A DNA stretch of 46,232 bases, taken from IMG/VR virus record IMGVR_UViG_3300040808_002695, positions 1-46,232 of that record. One strand, 5' to 3'. Positions within the stretch are counted from its first letter, which is position 1, and the number at the start of each line of letters is the position of its first letter. The translations under genes and the position numbers were made by a program. The notes beneath the pieces are model-generated. The model was given only the letters and a program-made list of their open reading frames with translations, was not told where the DNA came from and did not search any database. Positions 5,700 to 14,468 of this stretch are shown one piece after another. The stretch is from a virus.

Positions 5700-7360
5700 G
5701 AACACACAATCCCCGTCCGTCATGGTTCGAGCGGATGCAAGAGCTCACTGAGATCTCGGAGAGCCTGATTCAAAAGGCGATGACCTCCGAGAACGTGGGG
5801 CCGTCCGAGCCGATCGCGCATGACGTCAACCCTTGGGACAGCACCGCAGCATATGGAGATTCGTATCGGAGCACTGAGCATGAGGGCACGATCGGCCTCG
5901 ACTACGAGGTGCTTCGTCGTATGTCTAATGTCCCCGTAGTGTCTGCGATCATTCAAACCCGCGTCAATCAAGTCGCGGAGTTCTGCACACCTCAAAAAGA
6001 TAAATACTCGGCGGGCTTCGTGATCTCACCACGAGACTCCGACGCTGAGATGACTGATGAGCTACGAGACAAGATCAACGAGTTGACGCGATGGCTCGAG
6101 AGCTGTGGCGAAGGGTACAAGTACGGGGGCGCGGATTCGTTCGAGGCGTTTATCCGAATGATCCTGCGAGACTCGTTAACCTTCGATCAGTGCGCTTTTG
6201 AGATCATGAAGAATCGAGGCGGAGAAGTCACGGGGTTTATCCCCGTCGATGCTTCAACGATTCGGCGCTCTGCGATCTCTGATGAGGAGAAAGCGGAGGG
6301 CCGAAGAGACTGGGAAGACTCTGCATTCATTCAGGTCATCAACGGGAAGAAGGTCGCGGAGTGGGATGCTGATTCTCTCGCTTTTGGGATTCGTCGTCCT
6401 CGCACTTGGGTCTATTCGAGAGGATACGGGCATCCTGAGCTTGAAGAGCTCGTGCGTGTGATCACCTACCTCGTCAACGCGGAGACGTACAACGCGAGTA
6501 ACTTCACGAACGGGATCCATGTAAACTCGATCCTTTCGGTCAAAAGTAAGATGAGTCCTCAAGTGTTTCGTGCGTTCAGGCGAGACTTTTACGCGATGCT
6601 CTCAGGAGCCCATCAAGCAAAGCGTACTCCGATTCTTCAACTCGACCCCGAAGCAAACGAGGAAGTATCGAGCGTGAATCTCGGTCAGAGCGCCGAGGAG
6701 ATGGGGTATTCGACTTGGATGGGCTATCTGACGAAGGTTGCATGTGCGATTTATCAGATTGACCCCGCCGAGCTCGGCTTCGTCTTCGGCGCGGAGGGAG
6801 TATCGACCTCTTTGAGTCAGGGAGGACCAGAGCAGCGCATCCTCGCCTCGAAGGATCGGGGCTTGCGTCCGTTATTGAGGCAGGTTCAGGGATGGATCAA
6901 CCGATGGATCATTCATCCCATCGACCCCGAACTAAGCTTCAGGTTCGTCGGGCTCGACGCGAAATCCGCAGACAGTGAGCTCAAGCGACGAGTCGACGAA
7001 GTGAGCCATTATCTCACGATCAACGAAGTACGCGCAGATGCAGGGCTTGAGCCTCTGAAGTCAGGTGGCGACATCATCATGAATCAGACGTTCGTGACTG
7101 CGCTCATGGGAAGCGATGGCGCAGAGGGCGAAGTCTCTTCGTTTGGAGAACCCGAAGAGAGCATGGAGGATGAGGGCTCAGGGATTGCTGAAGAGAGCAT
7201 GGAGGATGAGGGCTCAGGGATTGCTGAAGAGAGCATGGAGGATGAGGGCTCAGGGATTGCCGAAGAGAGCATGGAGGATGATGGCTCAGGGATTGCCGAA
7301 GAGGAGGAGGACGCTTTAGGAAAGAGTCAAGGACTCGTGAGAGTGAGTGTCGAGATATGA
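5696..7360 (+). CDS. Portal protein
   Basis: This 554-residue protein has features of the large HK97/SPP1-like portal group. An N-terminal helical part leads to NVPVVSAIIQTRVNQVAEF, then an AFIRMILRDSLTFDQCAFEI block. The central wing contains YLVNAETYNASNFTNG, followed by the EQRILASKDRGLRPLL segment and a C-terminal INRWIIHPIDPEL region. It would form the dodecameric DNA gate at one capsid vertex. The C-terminal 60 residues are an acidic extension of four 12-residue repeats. It is followed with 4-bp overlaps by two small conserved genes and a Mu F-like protein, the usual portal neighbourhood. Terminase, often just upstream of portal, is not found here. Confidence 0.88.
   Translation: MRTHNPRPSWFERMQELTEISESLIQKAMTSENVGPSEPIAHDVNPWDSTAAYGDSYRSTEHEGTIGLDYEVLRRMSNVPVVSAIIQTRVNQVAEFCTPQKDKYSAGFVISPRDSDAEMTDELRDKINELTRWLESCGEGYKYGGADSFEAFIRMILRDSLTFDQCAFEIMKNRGGEVTGFIPVDASTIRRSAISDEEKAEGRRDWEDSAFIQVINGKKVAEWDADSLAFGIRRPRTWVYSRGYGHPELEELVRVITYLVNAETYNASNFTNGIHVNSILSVKSKMSPQVFRAFRRDFYAMLSGAHQAKRTPILQLDPEANEEVSSVNLGQSAEEMGYSTWMGYLTKVACAIYQIDPAELGFVFGAEGVSTSLSQGGPEQRILASKDRGLRPLLRQVQGWINRWIIHPIDPELSFRFVGLDAKSADSELKRRVDEVSHYLTINEVRADAGLEPLKSGGDIIMNQTFVTALMGSDGAEGEVSSFGEPEESMEDEGSGIAEESMEDEGSGIAEESMEDEGSGIAEESMEDDGSGIAEEEEDALGKSQGLVRVSVEI
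7154..7297 (+). repeat. Four in-frame 36-bp tandem repeats in the portal C-terminus
   Basis: Four 36-bp copies start at 7154, 7190, 7226 and 7262 and encode EESMEDEGSGIA. The first three are almost identical at DNA level and the fourth has an Asp for Glu. They make a flexible acidic tail and could vary in number by slippage. Confidence 0.9.
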
Positions 7361-7761
7361 GTTACTCTGAGATCCTTAAAAGCTATCCCGCGAAGTACTC
7401 ACACATCAACTTTAAGCCACCGAAGGGAGTCAAGGAGGCAGCGCAACGCGGACTTGATCTCCGAGAGGAACATGGGCGCGGAGGAATCGGAACGCAAGAG
7501 GCGGGAGAGTTGGGGATTGGTTCGGGGATTCAGCGAGCGAATGACCTCGTGAGCGGGGACCGCATGACCCCGAAATCAGTACGACGTATGAGGGCCTTTT
7601 TTAATCGTCATCGGACTTACAAGACTCGCGGCTATCACGACGACAAGACAAGTGCCTCTTATATCTCTTGGCTTCTTTGGGGAGGAGACGCGGGAGACCG
7701 ATGGGCCGCTAAAGTTGTTGAGCAGATGGAGAGCGCAGACGAGAAGGAGAAGAAGAAATGA
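7357..7761 (+). CDS. Conserved phage head-region protein with GGDAGDRWA motif
   Basis: The 134-residue product has the pattern found in small proteins of phage head clusters and as a domain in some phage structural proteins. PPKGVKEAAQRGLDLREEHG comes first, then SGIQRANDLVSGDRMTPKSV, MRAFFNRHRTY and SWLLWGGDAGDRWA. The function of this family is not known to me. It is basic and mainly helical and ends in a Lys-rich tail. It overlaps the portal and the following gene by 4 bp each (ATGA), so it is co-translated with them. Confidence 0.7.
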   Translation: MSYSEILKSYPAKYSHINFKPPKGVKEAAQRGLDLREEHGRGGIGTQEAGELGIGSGIQRANDLVSGDRMTPKSVRRMRAFFNRHRTYKTRGYHDDKTSASYISWLLWGGDAGDRWAAKVVEQMESADEKEKKK

Positions 7762-8414
7762 AAGTGACGTTAGAAGCGAGCGCGGAGGAACTAGGAAACC
7801 TATCCCGCGAAAAGCTGATTGAGCGCATTACGAGGGCACTCCCGCGAGTCGTAGACTCAGCGATAGAGAGCGCGATGAGTAAGGGGAATGAGCGAGCGGA
7901 TACTCCTGCGGAGCCTCATGAGCGCATCAAGGGGAGTAAGAAGAACCCGAAGGGCTCCGCGCGAAGTGCGTCGAGTGGTGCTTCAATTAAGCTGTCAGAC
8001 TCGGTCATCGATGCACTTAAAGCAAAGGTTAAAGAGCACAACGAAAACGCGGATAAAGCTTGGCAACGAGTGACACTTGCTCAACTAAAAAGCGTTTGGC
8101 GACGCGGGGCGGGCGCGTTCTCTGTGTCTCATCGACCCTCACAAACTCGGTCTTCTTGGTCTTATGCTCGCGTTAATGCGTTCCTGAAGATCGTCATGGG
8201 AGCAGGCAACAAAAAGTACACTCAGGACGATGATCTCCTGCACCGAGACCACCCGAGACGCAAGGCAAAAAAGGCGCTAGAGCCTATGAGCAAAGCACGC
8301 GGGGGAGAGATCGACCTCGTCGCGGAGCTCGCCTCGCGAATGCGCGACCTCTATGAAGTGCGCCTGAGTGCTCTCGGAGATGATCTTGAGAGGCTGGTGT
8401 CCGATGACTCGTGA
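7758..8414 (+). CDS. Conserved hypothetical head-region protein
   Basis: The 218-residue product has a helical N-terminal 45 residues, a low-complexity Lys/Ser linker (about 56-76) and a conserved core. The core reads LKSVWRRGAGAFSVSHRP, then SWSYARVNAFLKIVMG and KKYTQDDDLL. This core occurs in proteins of phage head gene clusters, sometimes joined to the GGDAGDRWA domain encoded just upstream, which suggests the two act together. Function is unknown to me. The C-terminal helix overlaps the start of the next gene. Confidence 0.65.
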   Translation: MKVTLEASAEELGNLSREKLIERITRALPRVVDSAIESAMSKGNERADTPAEPHERIKGSKKNPKGSARSASSGASIKLSDSVIDALKAKVKEHNENADKAWQRVTLAQLKSVWRRGAGAFSVSHRPSQTRSSWSYARVNAFLKIVMGAGNKKYTQDDDLLHRDHPRRKAKKALEPMSKARGGEIDLVAELASRMRDLYEVRLSALGDDLERLVSDDS

Positions 8415-9429
8415 GGAACTCGCGGCGGAGACTCGGAAACTCGTTGCTTTGCACCATGATGCTTTTCTCGTTGAGCTCTTTGGGGAGGAGGGCTCGGGGC
8501 TCGATGAAGAGAGACTCGCAGAACTCCGAGAAGCGGAGCTCGTTGGAGACCCCTTAACATTCGCGGACGTGCCTCCATATGAGTTCATGTTGCTCGCCTC
8601 TCATGTGTTCGGAAATAACCCCGATCGCCTCGCAGAACTCAGAGAGCAGGGGATCGAGGAGTTTGAGCCTCTAGTCTCTGTGCAGCTCCGCGACTTGAGA
8701 AACACAGAGCGTTCAACGGTCGAGGTTCCAGAGGTCGCGACTCCCTCAGCACCAGAGGAACCAGAGGACGCTCCCCCGCGTTCTCCTCCTCCCGCTCCCG
8801 ATTGGATGAGCGTGGCTGAGCGGGGAGCATATGAGCGTCTTTCCTCACGGGCGGGTGAGTACATCAGAGGACTAGGAAACGCTTTGAGTGAGGAGCTTGA
8901 AAACGTAGCGGCGGAGGGTTGGCAGGGTGAGGAGATCATTGAAGAGGTAAACGCCGAACAACGAGCCGAGATGCTCGCCATACTCCGAGAGGAAGCGGCG
9001 AATGAGAGCGCAAGTGGCAGAGATGCGCGTCGGCTTGCGGGGACACTTGCGGATAGATCGAAGTACTACGCGCATAACTGGGAGCGCATCGCTCAAACCG
9101 AGTTACAGGGAGCGCACAACGAGGGGCGCGTGATCGCGGCAAGCGAGGCATATGGAGACGAAGCGCAGGTTGCTCGCATCCCCGAGAGCGGCGCGTGTGA
9201 TCAGTGTCTGCGTCTCTTCACCGAAGACGGGGGGAGACCTCGGGTCTTCGCCGTCGATGAGTTGACTGCTAACGGGGTCAATGTGGGGCGAAGTCGCGCT
9301 GATTGGCTCCCCACCGTGTTCCCCATCCATCCAAATTGTCGATGTGATACAATCACAGTTCCCCAGGGTTTCGTTGTGACTGAAGACGGAAGACTGCGAC
9401 GGCCCGAGACGTTGACAGAGGAGTCATGA
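8404..9429 (+). CDS. Mu F-like minor head protein (head morphogenesis)
   Basis: The 341-residue product ends in the Mu gpF/SPP1 gp7 domain. IAQTELQGAHNEGRVIAASE comes first, then ARIPESGACDQCLRLF with a Cys pair, and PTVFPIHPNCRCDTITVP near the C-terminus. This Cys/His arrangement is typical of the family, which joins the portal and the inside of the procapsid. A Pro-rich linker (residues about 117-143) separates an acidic N-terminal domain. The start at 8404, overlapping the previous gene by 11 bp, is preferred to the longer frame at 8368 because GAGAGG lies upstream. Confidence 0.85.
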   Translation: MTREELAAETRKLVALHHDAFLVELFGEEGSGLDEERLAELREAELVGDPLTFADVPPYEFMLLASHVFGNNPDRLAELREQGIEEFEPLVSVQLRDLRNTERSTVEVPEVATPSAPEEPEDAPPRSPPPAPDWMSVAERGAYERLSSRAGEYIRGLGNALSEELENVAAEGWQGEEIIEEVNAEQRAEMLAILREEAANESASGRDARRLAGTLADRSKYYAHNWERIAQTELQGAHNEGRVIAASEAYGDEAQVARIPESGACDQCLRLFTEDGGRPRVFAVDELTANGVNVGRSRADWLPTVFPIHPNCRCDTITVPQGFVVTEDGRLRRPETLTEES

Positions 9430-9899
9430 AATGAGTTTTAAGTTTGCGAGTTGGGTGCGTGCCCTGATGAAAGGGATGGGGCATCGCTATATCAAACGTA
9501 TCCCATATATGACTCCCAAGGGGCTACGCTACCGATACATTTATCGAGTGGATCATACGCATCAGGGGAAGCATGCCTTTCACGAAGATCACCTCATTCA
9601 AGGAACAAAGTTCGCGTTATCGACTGAAGATGGCGCTGAGTTTCATGGACACATCGAGTCTGTGGACGGCGATAAGGTGAAGTACGTGATTGATGACGGT
9701 CCGCAAAAGGGCGAAGTCGTCGAGACTACAAAACAAGAACTCGCGGCGAAACTGAACGAGGTGCATGGAGTGAGTGACAAACTCGCAGATGCACGAGACA
9801 AGGCTAGAGAAAACCTAGAACAGGTGAAGCAAAGCGGAGGCTCTGAAAAACAGATCGCTCGCGCACGTCGAAGACTGCTCGCTCTCGGTGGTACTGAGG
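9412..9899 (+). repeat. 488-bp direct repeat, copy 1
   Basis: From TTGACAGAGGAG, which includes the ribosome-binding site, through the first 157 codons of the following gene, the DNA is nearly identical to 11365-11852. The offset is exactly 1953 bp. Long stretches have no mismatch. The main difference is a short patch around the ARENLEQ/SADLEQ codons. Confidence 0.9.
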
Positions 9900-11353
9900 G
9901 CGCAGATACCTCTGTACGCGAGGTGACACAAGGTGAGGAGAACTTTGATACAATATCTGATGAACACAAAGAGTTTATCCAGAACAAGACGCGCGAGTTT
10001 TCAAGAGAGCTGATGCATGGGCTCATTTATGAGCAGACGAAGCGTGGGAAGATTAAGACCTTACGCCCCTTTAGAATATCAGGTGGTGCAGAAAACGCTT
10101 TGCGAAAAATGGCTCTCTCTGCATTGAGAGGTGAAGACCTTATACATGTGGGCCTTAAGAGAGTCATAATCTCTGACATCGCAAACGAAAATATGATAGG
10201 TAGACTCCAAGCGCTTCTATCCGCAGGAGATACCGTTGAAGATAAACAAGACACTCTCTACAAACAAGCACTGATAGAGGTTGCTGATCATATTGATGAA
10301 GGTGCGCAAAGACTTGCAGACTATGGAAGTTACACCGAAGGAGAGCACCGCGCTGTAAAACAGAGAACAGCTTATCTAAGAGCGTTGAGCGCTGAGATCG
10401 AGAGCGCACAACCAACCACGCCCCGCGAGCAGCTCACCGAGACCGCGCGCGAGGAGACACGGGGCGCGGATGCTCCTGAGATCGCGCAAGAGTCCGAGCC
10501 TCAACGTTTTAGTGACATAAATCGAGAGTATCAACGCAGACTCGCAGCCGCACGAGACAAGGCCAGACAAAACTTAGAGCAGGTGAAGCGACGCGGGGGG
10601 ACTAAAAAGCAGATAGCGCAAGCACGTCGAAAACTGCGTGCTCTCGGTGGAACGGAGACCGTTGACACTCGAGCGCCCGATTCAGAGGATCCCAAACCGA
10701 CAGCGCAGTCAGCTTCTCCGAGCGGAGTGACTGATTCATCGGGGCAGTTGATGAGTAAGCGCACGCTACAAGAGATCGTCGCGAACATTGTAGAGACTGA
10801 ATCCAAGACGAAGCGCCTCAATATAGCGGACCTTCATGGGGCCTTGTATCAGCGCGGGGTGTCGATTCGCCCTGGACAGCTGAAGGACTTGTTATCCGCA
10901 GCCAGTAGTCGAAACATCATCTCCCTCAAGCCGTGGACCGAGGGACTCGATAAAGTGGAGTATCCTGAATACTTGATCAGTAGGCTTCAGGGGAACATGA
11001 TGTATCATGTAGAACCTGCCAATGGTCCCAAGCGAGATCTCCCCGATACTCCCGCGACCGTTCAATTGAATGGACGACCTCTCTCTCTCGCAGAAGTATC
11101 TCAAGAAGTAGTGCGTAAACTGGGATCCAACGCGACATCGATCAAGGATCTGGAAGCGGGGTTGAGGGAGTCGGGGATGGATATCGAGACGGGGCATCTC
11201 CACGATCACTTGAACTTGCTCAATGAGAAGGGAATCGTCGCGTTTGAAGAGGATCGCATGCACACGAGAAATCCCGACGCAACGAGCTCTCTCGTTCGAC
11301 GAGATGAGCAAGGAATAACTCGCGTATATGATAAAGTGAGACTAGCTCAATAG
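9431..11353 (+). CDS. Modular head-region protein A (polyvalent-protein-like), winged-helix-like C-terminus
   Basis: This is a 640-residue protein. Residues 1-157 are almost identical to the next gene and contain GMGHRYIKRIPYMTP, a YRYIYRVDHT block, HAFHEDHLIQGTKF and DDGPQKGEVV. That combination is found in large modular proteins encoded beside Mu F genes. A 36-residue helical motif (ARDKA, then NLEQVK, GG, KQIA, RR, ALGGTE) occurs at about 119-155 and again at about 371-407. The C-terminal 190 residues look like two winged-helix-like units (SKRTLQEIVANIVE...; LSLAEVSQEVVRKLG...). Proteins of this type may be packaged and injected with DNA to act on the host; that is inference from context. 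Its RBS is GAGGAG. Confidence 0.65.
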   Translation: MSFKFASWVRALMKGMGHRYIKRIPYMTPKGLRYRYIYRVDHTHQGKHAFHEDHLIQGTKFALSTEDGAEFHGHIESVDGDKVKYVIDDGPQKGEVVETTKQELAAKLNEVHGVSDKLADARDKARENLEQVKQSGGSEKQIARARRRLLALGGTEGADTSVREVTQGEENFDTISDEHKEFIQNKTREFSRELMHGLIYEQTKRGKIKTLRPFRISGGAENALRKMALSALRGEDLIHVGLKRVIISDIANENMIGRLQALLSAGDTVEDKQDTLYKQALIEVADHIDEGAQRLADYGSYTEGEHRAVKQRTAYLRALSAEIESAQPTTPREQLTETAREETRGADAPEIAQESEPQRFSDINREYQRRLAAARDKARQNLEQVKRRGGTKKQIAQARRKLRALGGTETVDTRAPDSEDPKPTAQSASPSGVTDSSGQLMSKRTLQEIVANIVETESKTKRLNIADLHGALYQRGVSIRPGQLKDLLSAASSRNIISLKPWTEGLDKVEYPEYLISRLQGNMMYHVEPANGPKRDLPDTPATVQLNGRPLSLAEVSQEVVRKLGSNATSIKDLEAGLRESGMDIETGHLHDHLNLLNEKGIVAFEEDRMHTRNPDATSSLVRRDEQGITRVYDKVRLAQ

Positions 11354-11364
11354 TGAGCAGTACA

Positions 11365-11852
11365 TTGACAGAGGAGCCATGAAATGAGCTTTAGTTTTGC
11401 GAGTTGGGTGCGAGCGCTGATGAAGGGGATGGGGCATCGTTACATCAAACGTATCCCATATATGACTCCCAAGGGGCTACGCTACCGATACATTTATCGA
11501 GTGGATCATACGCATCAGGGGAAGCATGCCTTTCACGAAGATCACCTCATTCAAGGAACAAAGTTCGCGTTATCGACTGAAGATGGGGCGGAGTATCATG
11601 GTCACATCGAGTCTGTGGACGGCGATAAGGTGAAGTACGTGATCGATGACGGTCCGCAAAAGGGCGAAGTCGTCGAGACTACAAAACAAGAACTCGCGGC
11701 GAAACTGAACGAGGTTCATGGAGTGAGTGACAAACTCGCAGATGCACGAGACAAGGCAAGTGCGGATCTCGAACAAGTGAAACAAAGCGGAGGCTCTGAA
11801 AAACAGATCGCTCGCGCACGTCGAAGACTGCTCGCTCTCGGTGGTACTGAGG
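11365..11852 (+). repeat. 488-bp direct repeat, copy 2
   Basis: Second copy of 9412-9899, again starting just before the ribosome-binding site and ending after GGTGGTACTGAGG. The sharp ends and very high identity indicate a recent duplication or ongoing gene conversion. Confidence 0.9.
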
Positions 11853-13381
11853 ACAAAGAGGAGCTCGAGGAGGTCGCGGAAAGCCAAAAAGACGCAGAGG
11901 ATCGCCCAGTCGCGGAAGTCATCGCGGACAAGACGCTTAGAAATGCGCTCGGGAGAGAGTTGTATTATAATAATTACTTCTCACTCGGAGAGCAGCGTCC
12001 CGAGATGCAAGAGCGCCTTGAGTCTGAAATCTTGGAACTTGTTAAGAGAAAACTGTTGCCCCGTTTGAAGGAGGGTGGCGTCGATGTTAGGGAGGATGAC
12101 TCGCGCCTAAAGTATTTCGCTTTTGAATTTGCTAATAGTCTGAAGAGTAGAACATCGGGGGAAGACGTGACGGAGGCCTCTTATCAAGAGGACGCGACTC
12201 AAGTTTTCTTCGCGAAATTGCCAATCTTGTACGTTTCGGACTTAGCGGACTTAGAGGGAGAAAAGAGCCAACTCCCTCCGAGTGTCGTGGTCGCGTTTGA
12301 CAATTTAGATCTCAGACTCTCTCCGACTCAGGTGCAAGCGGTAGGAAGGCTAAAGATCCCGCCGACAGCTTTGGTTGAGAGAATGGAGACCTTGAAGGGA
12401 CGAGGCTTATCGACTAAAGACGTGGTCAGTGGATCTAAGACTCCTCTCACCAAAGACGGAGAGGGAACATACAACCTCGGGGATCTTGGGACGTTGAAGT
12501 TTAGTTTTCAGGGAACCCGACTGCATTATGAAATCGTAGATGCAAAGGGTCAACGCTCTGCGGCTAGGGCGTTGAACTACTGGAAGCCTCTCCGAAACGT
12601 AGATAGAAAAGAAGTTCCTCGGGCGGTGATGAGCGCGGTTCTCTCGGGAGGCCAAGTTCCGCGCACCAAAGAAGACACTCAGCGAGAACTCGCGATGTTA
12701 TGGGGAATGAAGAAGGCGGATAAAGTCATCGCAGTAGATTCCAAACTCGCAGAGATCGAGGATCAGCAGTATGTCCAATCCCCCGTTGATGCGGCTGTGT
12801 CTTCAGGATTTGGGAATCCTACGGTCCAGGATCTGGAAGATCTGAGCGCTTCGGATAGAAAAGCGATGTTCGCTCTGGGCGAAGATGGGCGATACTCTGG
12901 CGCGATATATCAACGTGCTGGTTATGTGTTCGCGACCGATGGTCGTCAAGTGGCCTTCCGTGTCGCGGAATCAGGGCGTGAAAGGCGTATAACCAACACG
13001 GGAGGACTCGCGGCGTCGGCTCCCCAGATCACCGCCGTTCTCTCCGAAAAAAGCCCGAGTTTCTCTCTCGATCGCGGGGGGATTAGGCACTTGAGACGAG
13101 CGCTCAAAATCAACCCGTCTGCACAAGTAGATATCTCCGTGGAAAATGGTGCGTACACTCTCAGCATGCAGGGGAGAAAAGTGGGCCAATTTCCGCGTCA
13201 TATAGGCGACGAGCTCTCTGAGCGCGAGGTGGTGACAATCAGAGCAGAATTTCTCTCCAATGCGCTAAAGCACGCTAAAGAGACCGCGACGCTTCACCTT
13301 TCAGGTAAAGATAAGCCTGTCACGACGACAACAGATTCGGGGCTACATTCCATGTTCATGCCAATGATACGTGCAACCTAA
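11384..13381 (+). CDS. Modular head-region protein B with sliding-clamp-like C-terminus
   Basis: This 665-residue protein shares residues 1-157 with protein A and then diverges. Residues about 160-480 are unrecognised and mostly helical. Residues about 485-665 resemble the later domains of a DNA polymerase III beta-type clamp. GYVFATDGRQVAFR fits the ATDG-xx-LA strand motif. GGIRHLRRALKI and AEFLSNALKHAKE fit the helix of each clamp domain. KPVTTTTDSG and LHSMFMPMI near the end fit the terminal P-x-x-I/T...MPM pattern. If correct, it is a clamp fold carried by a protein made with virion proteins, either as a structural scaffold or as an injected factor that binds host clamp partners. By-eye resemblance only. 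Confidence 0.6.
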   Translation: MSFSFASWVRALMKGMGHRYIKRIPYMTPKGLRYRYIYRVDHTHQGKHAFHEDHLIQGTKFALSTEDGAEYHGHIESVDGDKVKYVIDDGPQKGEVVETTKQELAAKLNEVHGVSDKLADARDKASADLEQVKQSGGSEKQIARARRRLLALGGTEDKEELEEVAESQKDAEDRPVAEVIADKTLRNALGRELYYNNYFSLGEQRPEMQERLESEILELVKRKLLPRLKEGGVDVREDDSRLKYFAFEFANSLKSRTSGEDVTEASYQEDATQVFFAKLPILYVSDLADLEGEKSQLPPSVVVAFDNLDLRLSPTQVQAVGRLKIPPTALVERMETLKGRGLSTKDVVSGSKTPLTKDGEGTYNLGDLGTLKFSFQGTRLHYEIVDAKGQRSAARALNYWKPLRNVDRKEVPRAVMSAVLSGGQVPRTKEDTQRELAMLWGMKKADKVIAVDSKLAEIEDQQYVQSPVDAAVSSGFGNPTVQDLEDLSASDRKAMFALGEDGRYSGAIYQRAGYVFATDGRQVAFRVAESGRERRITNTGGLAASAPQITAVLSEKSPSFSLDRGGIRHLRRALKINPSAQVDISVENGAYTLSMQGRKVGQFPRHIGDELSEREVVTIRAEFLSNALKHAKETATLHLSGKDKPVTTTTDSGLHSMFMPMIRAT

Positions 13382-13409
13382 GATCCTCAGCATAGCAGGA
13401 GATGATTAA

Positions 13410-14429
13410 ATGCCATTTAAGAACGAACACGCAGCGCGTCAAAGTGACCCTGCACAATATTCCGAGTTTCGCCGATTCAAACCGCAGGGAGTCCCAGATG
13501 GCCTTGAGATGATTCTCGGCATCAAGGACGCGAAAAGCGAGATCCAAAGTATCCGAGCGGACGCGGACAAGATGACAAAAGACGAGTTGATTCAATGGCT
13601 TCGAGAACATGACTTTATGTTCGATGACGTAGAAGAGGCTACGAAGAAGAGTCTTGACACGTTCGCGCGTTGGGTCCCCATGTCACTTGATGACTTGACC
13701 AAAGGTCGCGAAGAGTCAGAGGATAGTGAAGACGAAGAGCTTTCTAAAGCGGTGATCGGAGGGATCTGCTCTACCCGAGACATGGACCTCGAGGGTGAAA
13801 TTGTCGAGCAAGATGGGATCGATTGGTCTTACTTCCTCGAGAATGGATGGTTCAATCACGAGCACGAGCAAGGCCCGAGCGCCGTTCTTGGGCATCCCGT
13901 GAAGATCGAGCCCGTTGACGACGAGCGAACTCGTGTCGAGGGCATCTTGTACCTAGATAAGAAGTTAGGCCGAGATGTTTATGAAACGGCGAACGCGATG
14001 AAGAAGGCCGGGGGAGAGCGCTCACTTGGCTTCAGCGTCGAGGGACAGGTGCTTCTCCGAGATCCCCAGAATCAGAAGCGGATTCTCAAAGCTCGAGTAC
14101 TCAATGTGGCGATCACTGCGATGCCTGTGAATCCGCACACGAACCTTGAGCTCATCGCGCGTTCGATTGGGGCGAGCATCGGATATCAAGAGGCATCGAT
14201 CCCCGATGCAGATGCAGCGATGAGTGCGCTCGTGCAACAAAGCCTTGATCGTAGACTGAGCTCTGCTACGTATGGAGCAGAGAAAAAGCGCACGTTGAAC
14301 TCTGCTGAGGTTAGAGAGCTCCTCCGCGAGAGGTTGCCGAGTACCGCAGATAAAGACCTAGATGTCCTCGTCGAGAAATTGATCAAACTCGCAAAGTCAA
14401 CGAAAAATACACACGCTGATAAATTATGA
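13410..14429 (+). CDS. Prohead protease (caudovirus serine protease)
   Basis: The 339-residue product starts with the EHAARQSDPAQYSEFRR block seen in XkdF-type proteins. The protease core contains AVIGGICSTRDMDLEGEIV, WFNHEHEQG with the likely catalytic His150, VEGILYLDK and GGERSLGFSVEG with the likely nucleophile Ser205. It ends with VLNVAITAMPVNPHT, a typical close of this fold. The enzyme would cleave the scaffold and capsid protein inside the procapsid and then itself. It precedes a scaffold-like gene and the capsid gene, as expected. The C-terminal 90 residues are charged and helical and may be a removable anchor. Confidence 0.85.
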   Translation: MPFKNEHAARQSDPAQYSEFRRFKPQGVPDGLEMILGIKDAKSEIQSIRADADKMTKDELIQWLREHDFMFDDVEEATKKSLDTFARWVPMSLDDLTKGREESEDSEDEELSKAVIGGICSTRDMDLEGEIVEQDGIDWSYFLENGWFNHEHEQGPSAVLGHPVKIEPVDDERTRVEGILYLDKKLGRDVYETANAMKKAGGERSLGFSVEGQVLLRDPQNQKRILKARVLNVAITAMPVNPHTNLELIARSIGASIGYQEASIPDADAAMSALVQQSLDRRLSSATYGAEKKRTLNSAEVRELLRERLPSTADKDLDVLVEKLIKLAKSTKNTHADKL

Positions 14430-14436
14430 TACACTC
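14425..14436 (+). promoter_or_regulatory. TATGATACACTC element before the scaffold and capsid genes
   Basis: TATGAT matches five of six -10 bases and belongs to a 12-base string found with one change at 19967-19978, upstream of the tail sheath gene. It lies about 33 bases before the scaffold start. No -35 is evident, so a late activator or modified polymerase would be needed. Both copies overlap stop codons, so chance is possible. Confidence 0.35.
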
Positions 14437-14468
14437 AACCCCATTAACCTTAATCTGGAGAACACAGG

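Noticed and set aside
7154-7297. Tandem repeats as a possible CRISPR array
   Set aside because: The units are contiguous, in frame and without spacers. The same holds for repeats at 1193-1540, 2890-3125, 33973-34017 and 45609-46232. No CRISPR array was seen.
9412-9417. TTGACA before both modular proteins as a -35 box
   Set aside because: It lies in coding sequence copied with the 488-bp duplication, and no -10 follows at the right distance.
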